Shown: positions 34,961 through 42,105 of the stretch, in pieces
Numbering within the stretch: position 1 is the first letter of the stretch
Layout: the number at the start of each line of letters is the position of its first letter
Assembly (NCBI GenBank): GCA_002083405.1
Contig: LVWT01000049.1
Span: forward strand, 1-64,000
Source: Nitrospira sp. SG-bin2
GTDB lineage: Bacteria; Nitrospirota; Nitrospiria; Nitrospirales; Nitrospiraceae
Reading direction: 5' to 3'
DNA: 64,000 nt
Program-made: the position numbers and the translations under genes
Notes under the pieces: model-generated
What the model saw: the letters and a program-made list of their open reading frames with translations, nothing else
Databases searched by the model: none
Told to the model about the DNA's origin: nothing

Positions 34961-36481
34961 ATGAGGATAGCGGTGACCGACGGCATGCACATTGTGCTGG
35001 TGGCTGATTCTAGAGTCTGTCGGGCGAAGGTCTGGACAAAGCTTCCCGGTATGAAGGTGGATGTCTTCAACCGGCGAGCCTATTCAGTCGAGACACGGTT
35101 GCCTATGGATGTCCCTGTGTTGCTGTTTCAGGTCGGAGCTCGCTTTGCGGACACCGTGAAGGTGCTTGACCGTGTCTTCAAACATCGGCGAGATCTCTGC
35201 GTCATCCTGATCGGGCCAGATATCGGCGCAGACCACACGGCGCGGCTTCTGCGGAAGGGGGCCTACGATTACCTTGCCTGGCCCTGTCCGGCATCAAGAC
35301 TCCTGGAGGCGGTCCACAGCGGCCTCGCTAATCGACGGACGTTCCTTTTTATGAGGGATCTGTCCGATGAGCTGGCACGGACCAATCAGGCGCTGGCACA
35401 AGACCGTGATGAACTTGCGCAATGCAACCGCCACTTGTCGTTTCTCCATCAGCTGACGCAAGCCTTTTCGGGGACGTTGGAGGCTGAGACTATCGTCAAG
35501 GCCTTGTTTGCGGGACTGCCGTCGTTGATTGCCGCCGATCTGGTTGGACTGGTTCGAGCCAATCCCGATCAGGCCTGGACATGGTCGCAGGCGCAAGACG
35601 TTCAAGGGGCGGACGCGTTACGTTCACGACTGTTGAACCGCCTCGGTCGGATGACCGGCAACGCAACATCGTGGCACGGGGCGATTCGTCCGCTGCGTAG
35701 CTCGAGTCTGGCGCTTGTGCCGGCGGCTGCGGGTTCTGACCAAAGTCAGGATGGCCACGCAGTCAGTGTCCATGAGGTCACGCTGGCTATCGGTTCGCAT
35801 GGAGTCGGGATTTTACATGTCCAGCGGACACGTGAGCGCCCGTACACCCGACAAGAACAGCAGTTGCTGGCGACGATTGCCGCTGCGCTGGCAGTGGCCT
35901 TGGGCAATGCCGACGTGCATGGCCAGATTCAGGAGTTGGCCTTGCGGGATCCCTTGACCGGGGTGCTCAACCGGCGCGCACTCAATGGACCGCTTCAGCG
36001 GGAACTCAACGCCGGACTTCGCTATGGGTCCTCCGCCTGTCTGCTGCTGTTGGATCTCGACTATTTTAAAAGCGTCAACGACCGCCTTGGACATGTAGCC
36101 GGAGACGGAGTACTCGAACGCGTAGCAGCGCTGGTCCAGGAGCGAGTTCGCGAGGTCGATAGTGTTGGCCGGTATGGAGGGGAGGAGTTCGCCGTCGTTC
36201 TGCCTCATACTGATCTTGCCCAAGCGCAGGCGCTCGCCGAACGGATCCGCGCCGAGATCGAGCGCCGCGCATTCGATCTCGATGACGGGTCGGTGCGGAT
36301 TACAGCCAGTTTTGGCGTGGCATCGCTTCAGGATTCATCGATCGACAGCATCGGCCGGTGGATTGCGGCAGCTGATTCCGCATTGTATGAAGCCAAGGCT
36401 CAAGGGCGTAATCGGGTGGCCATTCATGCCGACCATCGTCTAGGGCGGCCGCATACTGCCGCCATGCGAGCCGTCGCGTAA
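34961..36481 (+). CDS. Diguanylate cyclase (degenerate receiver-GAF-GGDEF)
   Basis: The 506-residue protein has a receiver-like domain (about 8-125), a coiled coil (about 130-165), a GAF-like domain (about 165-320) and a GGDEF domain (about 325-490). The active site is GGEEF at 406-410, and the inhibitory I-site REVD lies at the usual distance before it, so c-di-GMP synthesis with feedback is expected. The receiver lacks an obvious phospho-accepting Asp (VPVLLFQVGAR occurs where LLDxxMP would be), so phosphorylation is unlikely. It is followed by a PilZ gene 18 bases later. Confidence 0.9.
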   Translation: MRIAVTDGMHIVLVADSRVCRAKVWTKLPGMKVDVFNRRAYSVETRLPMDVPVLLFQVGARFADTVKVLDRVFKHRRDLCVILIGPDIGADHTARLLRKGAYDYLAWPCPASRLLEAVHSGLANRRTFLFMRDLSDELARTNQALAQDRDELAQCNRHLSFLHQLTQAFSGTLEAETIVKALFAGLPSLIAADLVGLVRANPDQAWTWSQAQDVQGADALRSRLLNRLGRMTGNATSWHGAIRPLRSSSLALVPAAAGSDQSQDGHAVSVHEVTLAIGSHGVGILHVQRTRERPYTRQEQQLLATIAAALAVALGNADVHGQIQELALRDPLTGVLNRRALNGPLQRELNAGLRYGSSACLLLLDLDYFKSVNDRLGHVAGDGVLERVAALVQERVREVDSVGRYGGEEFAVVLPHTDLAQAQALAERIRAEIERRAFDLDDGSVRITASFGVASLQDSSIDSIGRWIAAADSALYEAKAQGRNRVAIHADHRLGRPHTAAMRAVA

Positions 36482-36499
36482 CTTCTGAAAGGATTTTGT

Positions 36500-37108
36500 A
36501 TGGCTCTTTCAGCCATGACCAATCAGCCTACCGCGGGTGATACTGCTTCGGAGGATCGACGGGAATGGCTTCGCATCGATGACAATCTATTACTCGAATA
36601 TCGATTGCTGGATGAATCGGCCGAGATGCCAGCATCCGTCAGTGCGCCGGTAACCGACGAGGTCATTGCCGCTGCGGTGGGAAAGCCTACCGCGGAACTC
36701 TTGGCGCATTCCGGGGAGGCGCTGGTCGATTCTTCGCTGGTGCCATGGATGATGAAGGTGGACTGGTTGCTCGAGGTCCTGTTGAAGACGTTAGCCAAGG
36801 CGCATCCGGGCTGTATGGACATTGCGCGTGTGACGGCTGTCAATATCAGCGGCGGCGGGGTGAGCTTTACGTCGCCTCGGCAGTTCAATGCCGGCGACCG
36901 ATTGGCGCTGAAAATAATTCTGCCGCCCTTTACGCCGGTTCAGACGGTTATCAAGATCATCCGATCGTCTTCCGACCCTCAAGGACATGGATTTGCGCTG
37001 GCTACGGAATTTGTGGATCTCAACGCAGACGATCAAGAACACCTTATCCGGCACATCCTTCGTACGCAAGCCGAACGGCTGCGTGCCAGACGGGGCCCGG
37101 GTGCTTAA
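36500..37108 (+). CDS. PilZ domain protein, atypical
   Basis: The 202-residue protein carries a PilZ-like domain. RREWLRI near the N-terminus supplies the arginine motif, and NISGGGVSF at about 115-123 is the D/N-x-S-x-x-G motif. About 85 residues of helical sequence separate the two, which is an insertion relative to standard PilZ. It probably binds c-di-GMP made by the cyclase encoded 18 bases upstream. Its output partner is unknown. Confidence 0.8.
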   Translation: MALSAMTNQPTAGDTASEDRREWLRIDDNLLLEYRLLDESAEMPASVSAPVTDEVIAAAVGKPTAELLAHSGEALVDSSLVPWMMKVDWLLEVLLKTLAKAHPGCMDIARVTAVNISGGGVSFTSPRQFNAGDRLALKIILPPFTPVQTVIKIIRSSSDPQGHGFALATEFVDLNADDQEHLIRHILRTQAERLRARRGPGA

Positions 37109-37157
37109 TGGTAATGGGAAGTTACTGGCCACGGGTCAATCGGTAAGCTACTCACGC

Positions 37158-37185
37158 TCAAGGTTCTACGCGGCCATGCCGATAG
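37158..37185 (+). promoter_or_regulatory. Candidate sigma-28 (FliA) promoter before the HTH gene
   Basis: TCAAGGTT (37158-37165) precedes GCCGATAG (37178-37185), seven of eight matches to the FliA -10 element; spacing is one base long. The predicted start of transcription would fall within a few bases of ATG 37196, implying a leaderless or nearly leaderless message. Confidence 0.45.
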
Positions 37186-37195
37186 TGCAAGTGCT

Positions 37196-37438
37196 ATGAA
37201 GGACGCCGCATCTGAAACAACAGCGCTCGCTGGGGGTTATGCCTTTACGGGGGATGGCGAGATCCTGACCATCGTCGATGTGGCACGGTTTCTGCGGGTC
37301 CCGAAATCCACGGTATACAAGCTCGCACGAATCGGCGAATTGCCGGCCTCGAAAATCGGAAAACATTGGCGCTTTCTCCGCCGTGATATCCATGAATGGA
37401 TGCGCAGCCGGTCCGCGCTGGTAAAACCCGATCGCTGA
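37196..37438 (+). CDS. Excisionase-family helix-turn-helix protein (MerR-like)
   Basis: An 80-residue protein with the excisionase/MerR-like HTH_17 motif: LTIVDVARFLRVPKSTVYKL followed by GELPASKIGKHWRFLRRDIHEWM. It should bind DNA. In non-mobile contexts such small proteins act as transcription factors (BldC-like). No integrase is nearby, so a phage excisionase role is unlikely. It sits at the junction of the c-di-GMP genes and the chemotaxis operon. The upstream region lacks a clear ribosome binding site. Confidence 0.8.
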   Translation: MKDAASETTALAGGYAFTGDGEILTIVDVARFLRVPKSTVYKLARIGELPASKIGKHWRFLRRDIHEWMRSRSALVKPDR

Positions 37439-37462
37439 TTGCGCAGGCCGTGTCGAGTCTTC

Positions 37463-37525
37463 AGCGATGAGTGTGTAGCGTTGAGTGATCAGATGCCACG
37501 CTCGAGTGCTTCCCGTTCCTGACGC
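37463..37525. repeat. Heptad repeat copy D
   Basis: Seven-base phased units AGCGATG, AGTGTGT, AGCGTTG, AGTGATC, AGATGCC, ACGCTCG, AGTGCTT lie in the 290-bp spacer between the HTH gene and cheY. Arm complementarity is weak, so this copy looks eroded. The same spacer also holds the FliA site at 37601-37627. Confidence 0.45.
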
Positions 37526-37600
37526 ATACAGCCTCCACCGCATCATTCTTATCCTATCTGTGAGCCATGTCCGGCCGCCTGACAGTTGCGCCGCATGCCT

Positions 37601-37627
37601 TAGGTTTTCCCAAGAATGTGCCGATAG
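37601..37627 (+). promoter_or_regulatory. Sigma-28 (FliA) promoter of the cheY-cheZ-mot operon
   Basis: TAGGTTTT (37601-37608), 11 bases, then GCCGATAG (37620-37627) matches TAAAGTTT-N11-GCCGATAA with exact spacing and 12 of 16 identities. It gives a leader of about 100 bases to the cheY start at 37731. Chemotaxis and motor operons are commonly FliA-dependent. Confidence 0.6.
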
Positions 37628-37730
37628 TGATGGGCGATGGGCACTCGAATAGGGGGCTCAGTTCTGGATGGCATTGAGGGCAGTCCTGCGCTGATTGTGA
37701 CGTATTGTGCCGCAGATGGAGGGAGATGTT

Positions 37731-38111
37731 ATGCCGGCTGATCCAAACATGAAAATCCTTGTCGTGGACGATATGGCCACGATGCGGAGAATCGTGAAAA
37801 ACATTTTGAAACAGTTGGGGTTTGCCAATGTGGAAGAAGCCGAAAACGGGCAGGAAGGGCTGCAGAAACTGCGTGCGGACACGTTTGGGTTTGTCGTCTC
37901 CGACTGGAATATGCCGGTGATGACGGGCATCGACATGCTTCGCGCGATTCGAGCCGACGACAAACTTAAAACGATTCCAGTCCTCATGGTCACGGCTGAA
38001 GCGCAACAGGCAAATCTGGTCGAGGCGATTCAGGCCGGGGTCAGCAATTATATCGTCAAGCCGTTTACAGCGGAGACGATGCAGGAAAAATTGGGGAAGA
38101 TTTTCAAGTAG
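37731..38111 (+). CDS. cheY: Chemotaxis response regulator CheY
   Basis: A 126-residue single receiver domain. The acid pocket is VVDDM, the phospho-accepting residue is Asp58 in SDWNMPVMTG, and the Thr/Lys switch residues are in VTAEA and IVKPF. The NMPVMTGID context is characteristic of CheY that binds the switch protein FliM. The start ATG 37731 follows GGAGGGA at good spacing; a GTG at 37707 is rejected. A cheZ gene follows, supporting the identification as the motor-binding CheY. Confidence 0.93.
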   Translation: MPADPNMKILVVDDMATMRRIVKNILKQLGFANVEEAENGQEGLQKLRADTFGFVVSDWNMPVMTGIDMLRAIRADDKLKTIPVLMVTAEAQQANLVEAIQAGVSNYIVKPFTAETMQEKLGKIFK

Positions 38112-38166
38112 GCGCGCCGGACCCGTGAGAGAGCGGGCGTCGAGTTGGATTGCAAAGGGAGAACCC

Positions 38167-38754
38167 GTGCAACAGAACGGTCATCAACTATACGAAGAGC
38201 TCGGGGAATTAGCGCGCTTCGTCGAAAAGGCTATGCGGACCCTCAGCGAGATCAGCGCTCCGATCGTGTCCGGCAGCGCAGGTTTGCCGATGGCTTCATT
38301 GCATTTGGTTGATCTCAACAAAATGACGGAAGAGGGCACGCTTGAGGTGATGCGGCTGACGGAAATGATTCAAGACAATCGAGGCCGTGTCGTCAAGGAG
38401 CTGGCTGCCGTCGCAGAGACATTGAAGGCTGTGGATTGTACGACGCTCTCGATGCGTGTTCAGAGCATCGCCGCCGACCTGGCGCAGGATGACAAGTGTT
38501 TGACGGAAATTATGACCGCCTTATCCTTTCAAGACTTGGTCGCGCAGCGGGTCAAGAAACTCGTGGCGATTCTCGATGACGTGCGGGACAAGCTGGTCGA
38601 ACTGGTTGTTGTGTTCGGTATCCCGCACGATGCGGACGGCATTGCCGCAACGGGGAAAACGGGGGAAATGCTCAAGCAGCTCGAAGAATCAAAAACGACA
38701 TCGATGAAACAGAATGTGGCTGACGATATTCTGGCCCAATACGGTTTCAAATGA
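38167..38754 (+). CDS. cheZ: CheY-P phosphatase CheZ
   Basis: The 195-residue helical protein has the catalytic helix motif ALSFQDLVAQRVKK, containing the Gln that attacks CheY-P, and a C-terminal CheY-binding tail DDILAQYGF. Both are diagnostic of CheZ. The start GTG 38167 follows AAAGGGAGA; an upstream GTG at 38125 is less likely. It lies 55 bases after cheY in the same operon. Confidence 0.9.
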   Translation: MQQNGHQLYEELGELARFVEKAMRTLSEISAPIVSGSAGLPMASLHLVDLNKMTEEGTLEVMRLTEMIQDNRGRVVKELAAVAETLKAVDCTTLSMRVQSIAADLAQDDKCLTEIMTALSFQDLVAQRVKKLVAILDDVRDKLVELVVVFGIPHDADGIAATGKTGEMLKQLEESKTTSMKQNVADDILAQYGFK

Positions 38755-38785
38755 TGCCGTTCCTCTTTTGTGTTTCGTGTTATCC

Positions 38786-38817
38786 GGGGAAAACGTCTGA
38801 AAACGCGAACGTTCCCC
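38786..38817. repeat. Hairpin between cheZ and motA
   Basis: GGGGAAAACGT (38786-38796) and ACGTTCCCC (38809-38817) can form a hairpin with one bulged base. No T-run follows. The surrounding 146-bp spacer also shows GTGTTTC and GAAACAC in inverted orientation and may be an eroded member of the heptad palindrome family. Confidence 0.4.
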
Positions 38818-38900
38818 CCCTGCTCTATGAAACACGGTAGCTGACGAACCGTTCTAAGTCATGCAGGCATGACGTGCCGCATGTATGAGGTCAATGGCGA

Positions 38901-39671
38901 ATGGACATTGCAACAATTCTCGGAATCGTCCTGGCGATTGGAGCGATTCTTGGGGGGCAAGCGCTGGAAGGAGGTCATGTCGGATCGATCCTGCAGCTCA
39001 CGGCTTTCATCATCGTCATGGGCGGGACGTTCGGCGCCTGTTGCGTGCAGAATCCGCTGTCGGTGGTCCTCAGAGCGTTCGGCGCGCTGTCGATGGCATT
39101 CGCCGGTTCTCACATCGACAATAAGGGAACGATTGCGCTCATTCTTGATCTTGCCAACGTCTCGCGGAAACAAGGGCTGCTGGCGCTTGAAGGAAAACTG
39201 AAGGGCATCAAAGATCCGTTCATACAAAAGGGCGTCCAGCTGATCATTGACGGCACCGATCCCAAAGTGGTGCACGAGATTCTTGAAATTGAAGTCGAAC
39301 ATCATGAAGAAGAAGGGATTCTGGCGGCCAAAGTCTGGGAGGCTGCCGGAGGGTATGCACCCACAATCGGTATCTTGGGCGCCGTGCTCGGACTGATCCA
39401 TGTGATGGAAAACCTGGCGGACCCGTCGAAGCTCGGCAGCGGCATCGCCGTGGCGTTTGTCGCCACGATCTACGGTGTCGGCATGGCCAACCTGTTTTTT
39501 TTGCCGCTGGCCAATAAGATCAAGCTGAAGCTTAAAGAAGAGGCCGGCGCGCGGACCATGACGATCATGGGGTTGGTCGGGCTTGCGCAAGGGGAAAACC
39601 CCAGGCTATTGCAGGAAAAGCTCGAAGGATTTTTGCCGCACAGCGAGCGATCGCACGAGAAGAAGAAGTGA
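38901..39671 (+). CDS. motA: Flagellar motor stator protein MotA
   Basis: The 256-residue stator subunit has four membrane segments (about 2-22, 30-50, 145-170, 178-200). The cytoplasmic loop that contacts FliG is present, and GGYAPTIGILGAVLGLI and AVAFVATIYGVGMANL mark the last two membrane helices. It forms the ion channel with MotB. The stop codon lies inside a palindromic repeat that fills the gap to motB. Confidence 0.94.
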   Translation: MDIATILGIVLAIGAILGGQALEGGHVGSILQLTAFIIVMGGTFGACCVQNPLSVVLRAFGALSMAFAGSHIDNKGTIALILDLANVSRKQGLLALEGKLKGIKDPFIQKGVQLIIDGTDPKVVHEILEIEVEHHEEEGILAAKVWEAAGGYAPTIGILGAVLGLIHVMENLADPSKLGSGIAVAFVATIYGVGMANLFFLPLANKIKLKLKEEAGARTMTIMGLVGLAQGENPRLLQEKLEGFLPHSERSHEKKK

Positions 39672-39803
39672 AGCGTATCTCGTTGGAAAAAGAGCTGATA
39701 GCTGATGGCGTATCGCACATGATCGGATCAAGCTTCGATTCTCTCTCCGGTCCCATGCCATAAGCCATACGCTATAGGCCTCTTTAGACCGATGGCGCTT
39801 CAC
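39668..39803. repeat. Heptad palindrome copy F between motA and motB
   Basis: The outer arms are GTGAAGCG (39668-39675) and CGCTTCAC (39796-39803). The inner arms are GCTGATA, GCTGATG, GCGTATC (39694-39714) against ATGCCAT, AAGCCAT, ACGCTAT (39755-39775), all in 7-base phase. The left end overlaps the motA stop codon. The repeat fills the motA-motB gap, which is unusually long for a stator operon. Confidence 0.65.
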
Positions 39804-39826
39804 GAGAACTAGCGACGATCTAAGTT

Positions 39827-40654
39827 ATGTCAAAGAAGAAACATGAAGAGCATGAGAACCACGAACGCTGGCTCGTGTCCTATGCGGACTTCATCACGCT
39901 GCTCTTCGCATTCTTTGTCGTCATGTACTCCATCTCAGCCGTCAACGAAGGAAAATTCAGGACGGTTAGCGAATCAATCAAGGCAGCCCTCAACCCCATG
40001 TATGCCCCGCCAGTGAGTTCCAAACCCTTTCAAGTCGGCGAGAGCAAGCCGACGACCTTCCAACCATCGGTGCATGCGAGTCGAGAGCACGTGATACGTC
40101 GGATACAGGTTCTGACGCAACCTCTTGGTCATGCTGTCAAAGTCTCCTTGGGTTCGGCCGCCGAACATCGGGTCGGAGAGATTATCCTAACGATTTCCGA
40201 TCATGTGTTGTTCAAACCCGGCGAAGCGACGCTGCAGCCGGCGGCCTTGCCGTTTCTGCGGGGGTTGGCGGATGTGCTGGTGGAATTAGACCGCCATGTG
40301 AAAATCGAAGGACACACGGATAACGTGCCGATCCGGACTGCGCAGTTCCCGTCGAACTGGGAACTCTCTGCGGCGAGGTCCGTCATGATCGTCCGTGTGC
40401 TGTCTGAACTGTACGGAGTGCCGCCGGCTCACCTTGCGGCTATTGGATATGGGGAGACCAGACCGCTGACCGCCAATCTGGATCCTGAGCAGCGGGCGAA
40501 AAACCGGCGTGTCGAGGTCATCATTTTAGAGAATGCCTCCTCATCGGCGAGAGCTCACAGGGAGGAAGGCGCAGGAGACCAGAGCGACAGTCTAGCCATG
40601 CCTGGCTCAAGTCATGGACAGGATCAGCCGACACTACCTGCATATCAGCCCTGA
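39827..40654 (+). CDS. motB: Flagellar motor stator protein MotB
   Basis: The 275-residue partner of MotA has one N-terminal membrane helix with the proton-binding Asp21 (SYADFITLLFAFFVVMYS), a plug-linker region and a C-terminal OmpA-like peptidoglycan-binding domain (KIEGHTDNVPI, NWELSAARS, YGETRP, NRRVEV). Asp in the YAD motif favours a proton-driven stator, although ion choice depends also on MotA. The last 35 residues are polar and unstructured. Confidence 0.94.
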   Translation: MSKKKHEEHENHERWLVSYADFITLLFAFFVVMYSISAVNEGKFRTVSESIKAALNPMYAPPVSSKPFQVGESKPTTFQPSVHASREHVIRRIQVLTQPLGHAVKVSLGSAAEHRVGEIILTISDHVLFKPGEATLQPAALPFLRGLADVLVELDRHVKIEGHTDNVPIRTAQFPSNWELSAARSVMIVRVLSELYGVPPAHLAAIGYGETRPLTANLDPEQRAKNRRVEVIILENASSSARAHREEGAGDQSDSLAMPGSSHGQDQPTLPAYQP

Positions 40655-40713
40655 GCAGGCAGAGTGCCGGATCGTTTTGGGACGACTTTGGTCTATCAAA
40701 GAGGAAAAGCGAT

Positions 40714-40977
40714 ATGGAATCGAATTCCAGACACTTGGCTCCGACCGGCGAGCTCACAATTTTTGAAGCGGCGGAGTTCAAGGGCGGATTGCTCACACTA
40801 TTTGAGAACGAGGGGCTCGTGTCGCTTGACCTGGGGAAAGTCACGCGAGTGGATACATCCATCATTCAGCTCCTGTGGGCCGCGCGGAAGCAGGGGCGCA
40901 TGGTTGTCAGCGGGATATCGCAGGATCTGCAAGCCAAACTGACTCAACTCGGATTTTCTGAACCGCTCAGTGAGTAA
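40714..40977 (+). CDS. STAS domain protein
   Basis: The 87-residue protein is a single STAS domain. The conserved loop reads VTRVDTSIIQLLWAA, with Thr or Ser at the usual phosphorylation position of SpoIIAA-type antagonists. GAGGAAAAG precedes the ATG. Lying between motB and a CheZ-like gene, it may be a CheA/CheZ-associated scaffold or a partner-switch antagonist like the STAS protein at 50500. Confidence 0.8.
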   Translation: MESNSRHLAPTGELTIFEAAEFKGGLLTLFENEGLVSLDLGKVTRVDTSIIQLLWAARKQGRMVVSGISQDLQAKLTQLGFSEPLSE

Positions 40978-41013
40978 TGTGCGAGGCCAGGTTCGCCGAT
41001 CGGACGGGAGACA

Positions 41014-41550
41014 ATGACCGCTGATGCTGGACGTCCGGCCAAGGCCGGCAGCGAAACGGATGAAGGCGGTATGCCGCGCGGACATCGGCAGGCCTGGGAG
41101 ACGTTTGCCGCCTGTGCCGTGAGGCTCATTCCCGTCCTGAAGGCGCAAATGAAAGCGGTGACCGAAGAGACGGAACGGTCGGCGATGGAGTTGTTGATGC
41201 ATCTGAGGGTGCTGGCTTCCCCGGGCACGGGCGCCACAGCTGAAGAGAAGTCGGCAAGCCTGTCAAAGGTCGTGATGGCCATGCAGTTCCAGGACATTAC
41301 ACGCCAGAAATTGGAGCATGTCGGTGAAGCCTTGGATCAATGGAGCCGGCATCTGCAGGCGCTGATGCGAGGCCCGCAGGATGAGGGCGCTCAGTGGGAA
41401 ATTGCCGAACTGGAGCAGATCGAACAGACCTACACGATGGAAGAGGAACGCCGTCTCCATGCAGCGGCTGTCATGCCCGAATACCAGGAACCGATACCAA
41501 CCGATGTGTTGGAAAACGAGTCGGAGTCTGATTCTGTCACGTTGTTTTAA
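41014..41550 (+). CDS. CheZ-like helical protein with FQD motif
   Basis: A 178-residue helical protein. Residues about 88-105 read VVMAMQFQDITRQKLEHV, which resembles the catalytic helix of CheZ (FQDxxxQ). It lacks the CheZ CheY-binding tail and ends instead in SDSVTLF, strikingly similar to the end of CheD here (AEDVTLF). A role as an additional response-regulator phosphatase is a reasonable inference; it is not recognised as a named family member. It lies between a STAS gene and a second cheY. Confidence 0.65.
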   Translation: MTADAGRPAKAGSETDEGGMPRGHRQAWETFAACAVRLIPVLKAQMKAVTEETERSAMELLMHLRVLASPGTGATAEEKSASLSKVVMAMQFQDITRQKLEHVGEALDQWSRHLQALMRGPQDEGAQWEIAELEQIEQTYTMEEERRLHAAAVMPEYQEPIPTDVLENESESDSVTLF

Positions 41551-41617
41551 GCGAGTGCGCCGCCCCCTGAGAAGGATGTTTCATGGGAAGCTACGCTACT
41601 GACTTCGGAGGAATAGT

Positions 41618-41989
41618 ATGAGTAAAACCGCACTCGTCGTCGACGATTCGCCCACCATGCGGCAGATGGTGGCCTTTACCCTTACCAATGCCGGTTTCAC
41701 GGTTGTCGAAGCCGAGCACGGGAAAGATGCCGTACGGAAAGTCTCCGACGGGGGGAAAATGGACGTCGTCGTGACGGATCTGAATATGCCTGAAATGGAC
41801 GGGATCACGCTCATCAAGGAGTTGCGCAAGATGGCGGCTTTCAAATTTACGCCGATCCTGATGCTCACCACGGAATCGGCGATGGAAAAGAAACAGGCGG
41901 GGAAAGAGGCCGGCGCGACCGGATGGATCGTCAAGCCTTTCAATCCAGAGGTGTTGTTGAAGACGATCGCCAAGGTGCTGCCGGCATGA
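41618..41989 (+). CDS. CheY-like response regulator
   Basis: A 123-residue single receiver domain with DDSPTMRQM, Asp54 in TDLNMPEMDG, the Thr in LTTES and Lys in IVKPFNP. The NMPEMDG type lacks the MTG seen in the cheY at 37731 and is typical of the CheY gene directly preceding cheA in multi-gene chemotaxis operons. It may be a phosphate sink or a regulator of CheA. A GGAGGAA site precedes the ATG. The heptad palindrome follows six bases after the stop. Confidence 0.9.
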   Translation: MSKTALVVDDSPTMRQMVAFTLTNAGFTVVEAEHGKDAVRKVSDGGKMDVVVTDLNMPEMDGITLIKELRKMAAFKFTPILMLTTESAMEKKQAGKEAGATGWIVKPFNPEVLLKTIAKVLPA

Positions 41990-41994
41990 AGACT

Positions 41995-42099
41995 GTGAAA
42001 TGTGAAAGGTGAAACGTACAAGGTGAAATGCGAGATGTGTGAGGTCAGAGACAGGAGCAGCTGCTTGTCGTTTCACGTTTCACGATTCACGTCTCACGA
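41995..42099. repeat. Heptad palindrome copy G (best example), between cheY and cheA
   Basis: Fifteen consecutive 7-base units in unbroken phase. The left-arm units are GTGAAAT, GTGAAAG, GTGAAAC, GTACAAG and GTGAAAT; the right-arm units are TTCACGT, TTCACGA, TTCACGT and CTCACGA. A perfect palindrome AGCAGCTGCT (42056-42065) lies between the arms. The transcript would form a long imperfect stem ending just before the cheA ATG (42106). Confidence 0.85.
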
Positions 42100-42105
42100 G
42101 ATTCT

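Noticed and set aside
37196..37438. Evidence of a prophage or integrative element from the excisionase-like protein
   Set aside because: No integrase, attachment repeat or phage gene was seen nearby; such small HTH proteins are often chromosomal regulators.
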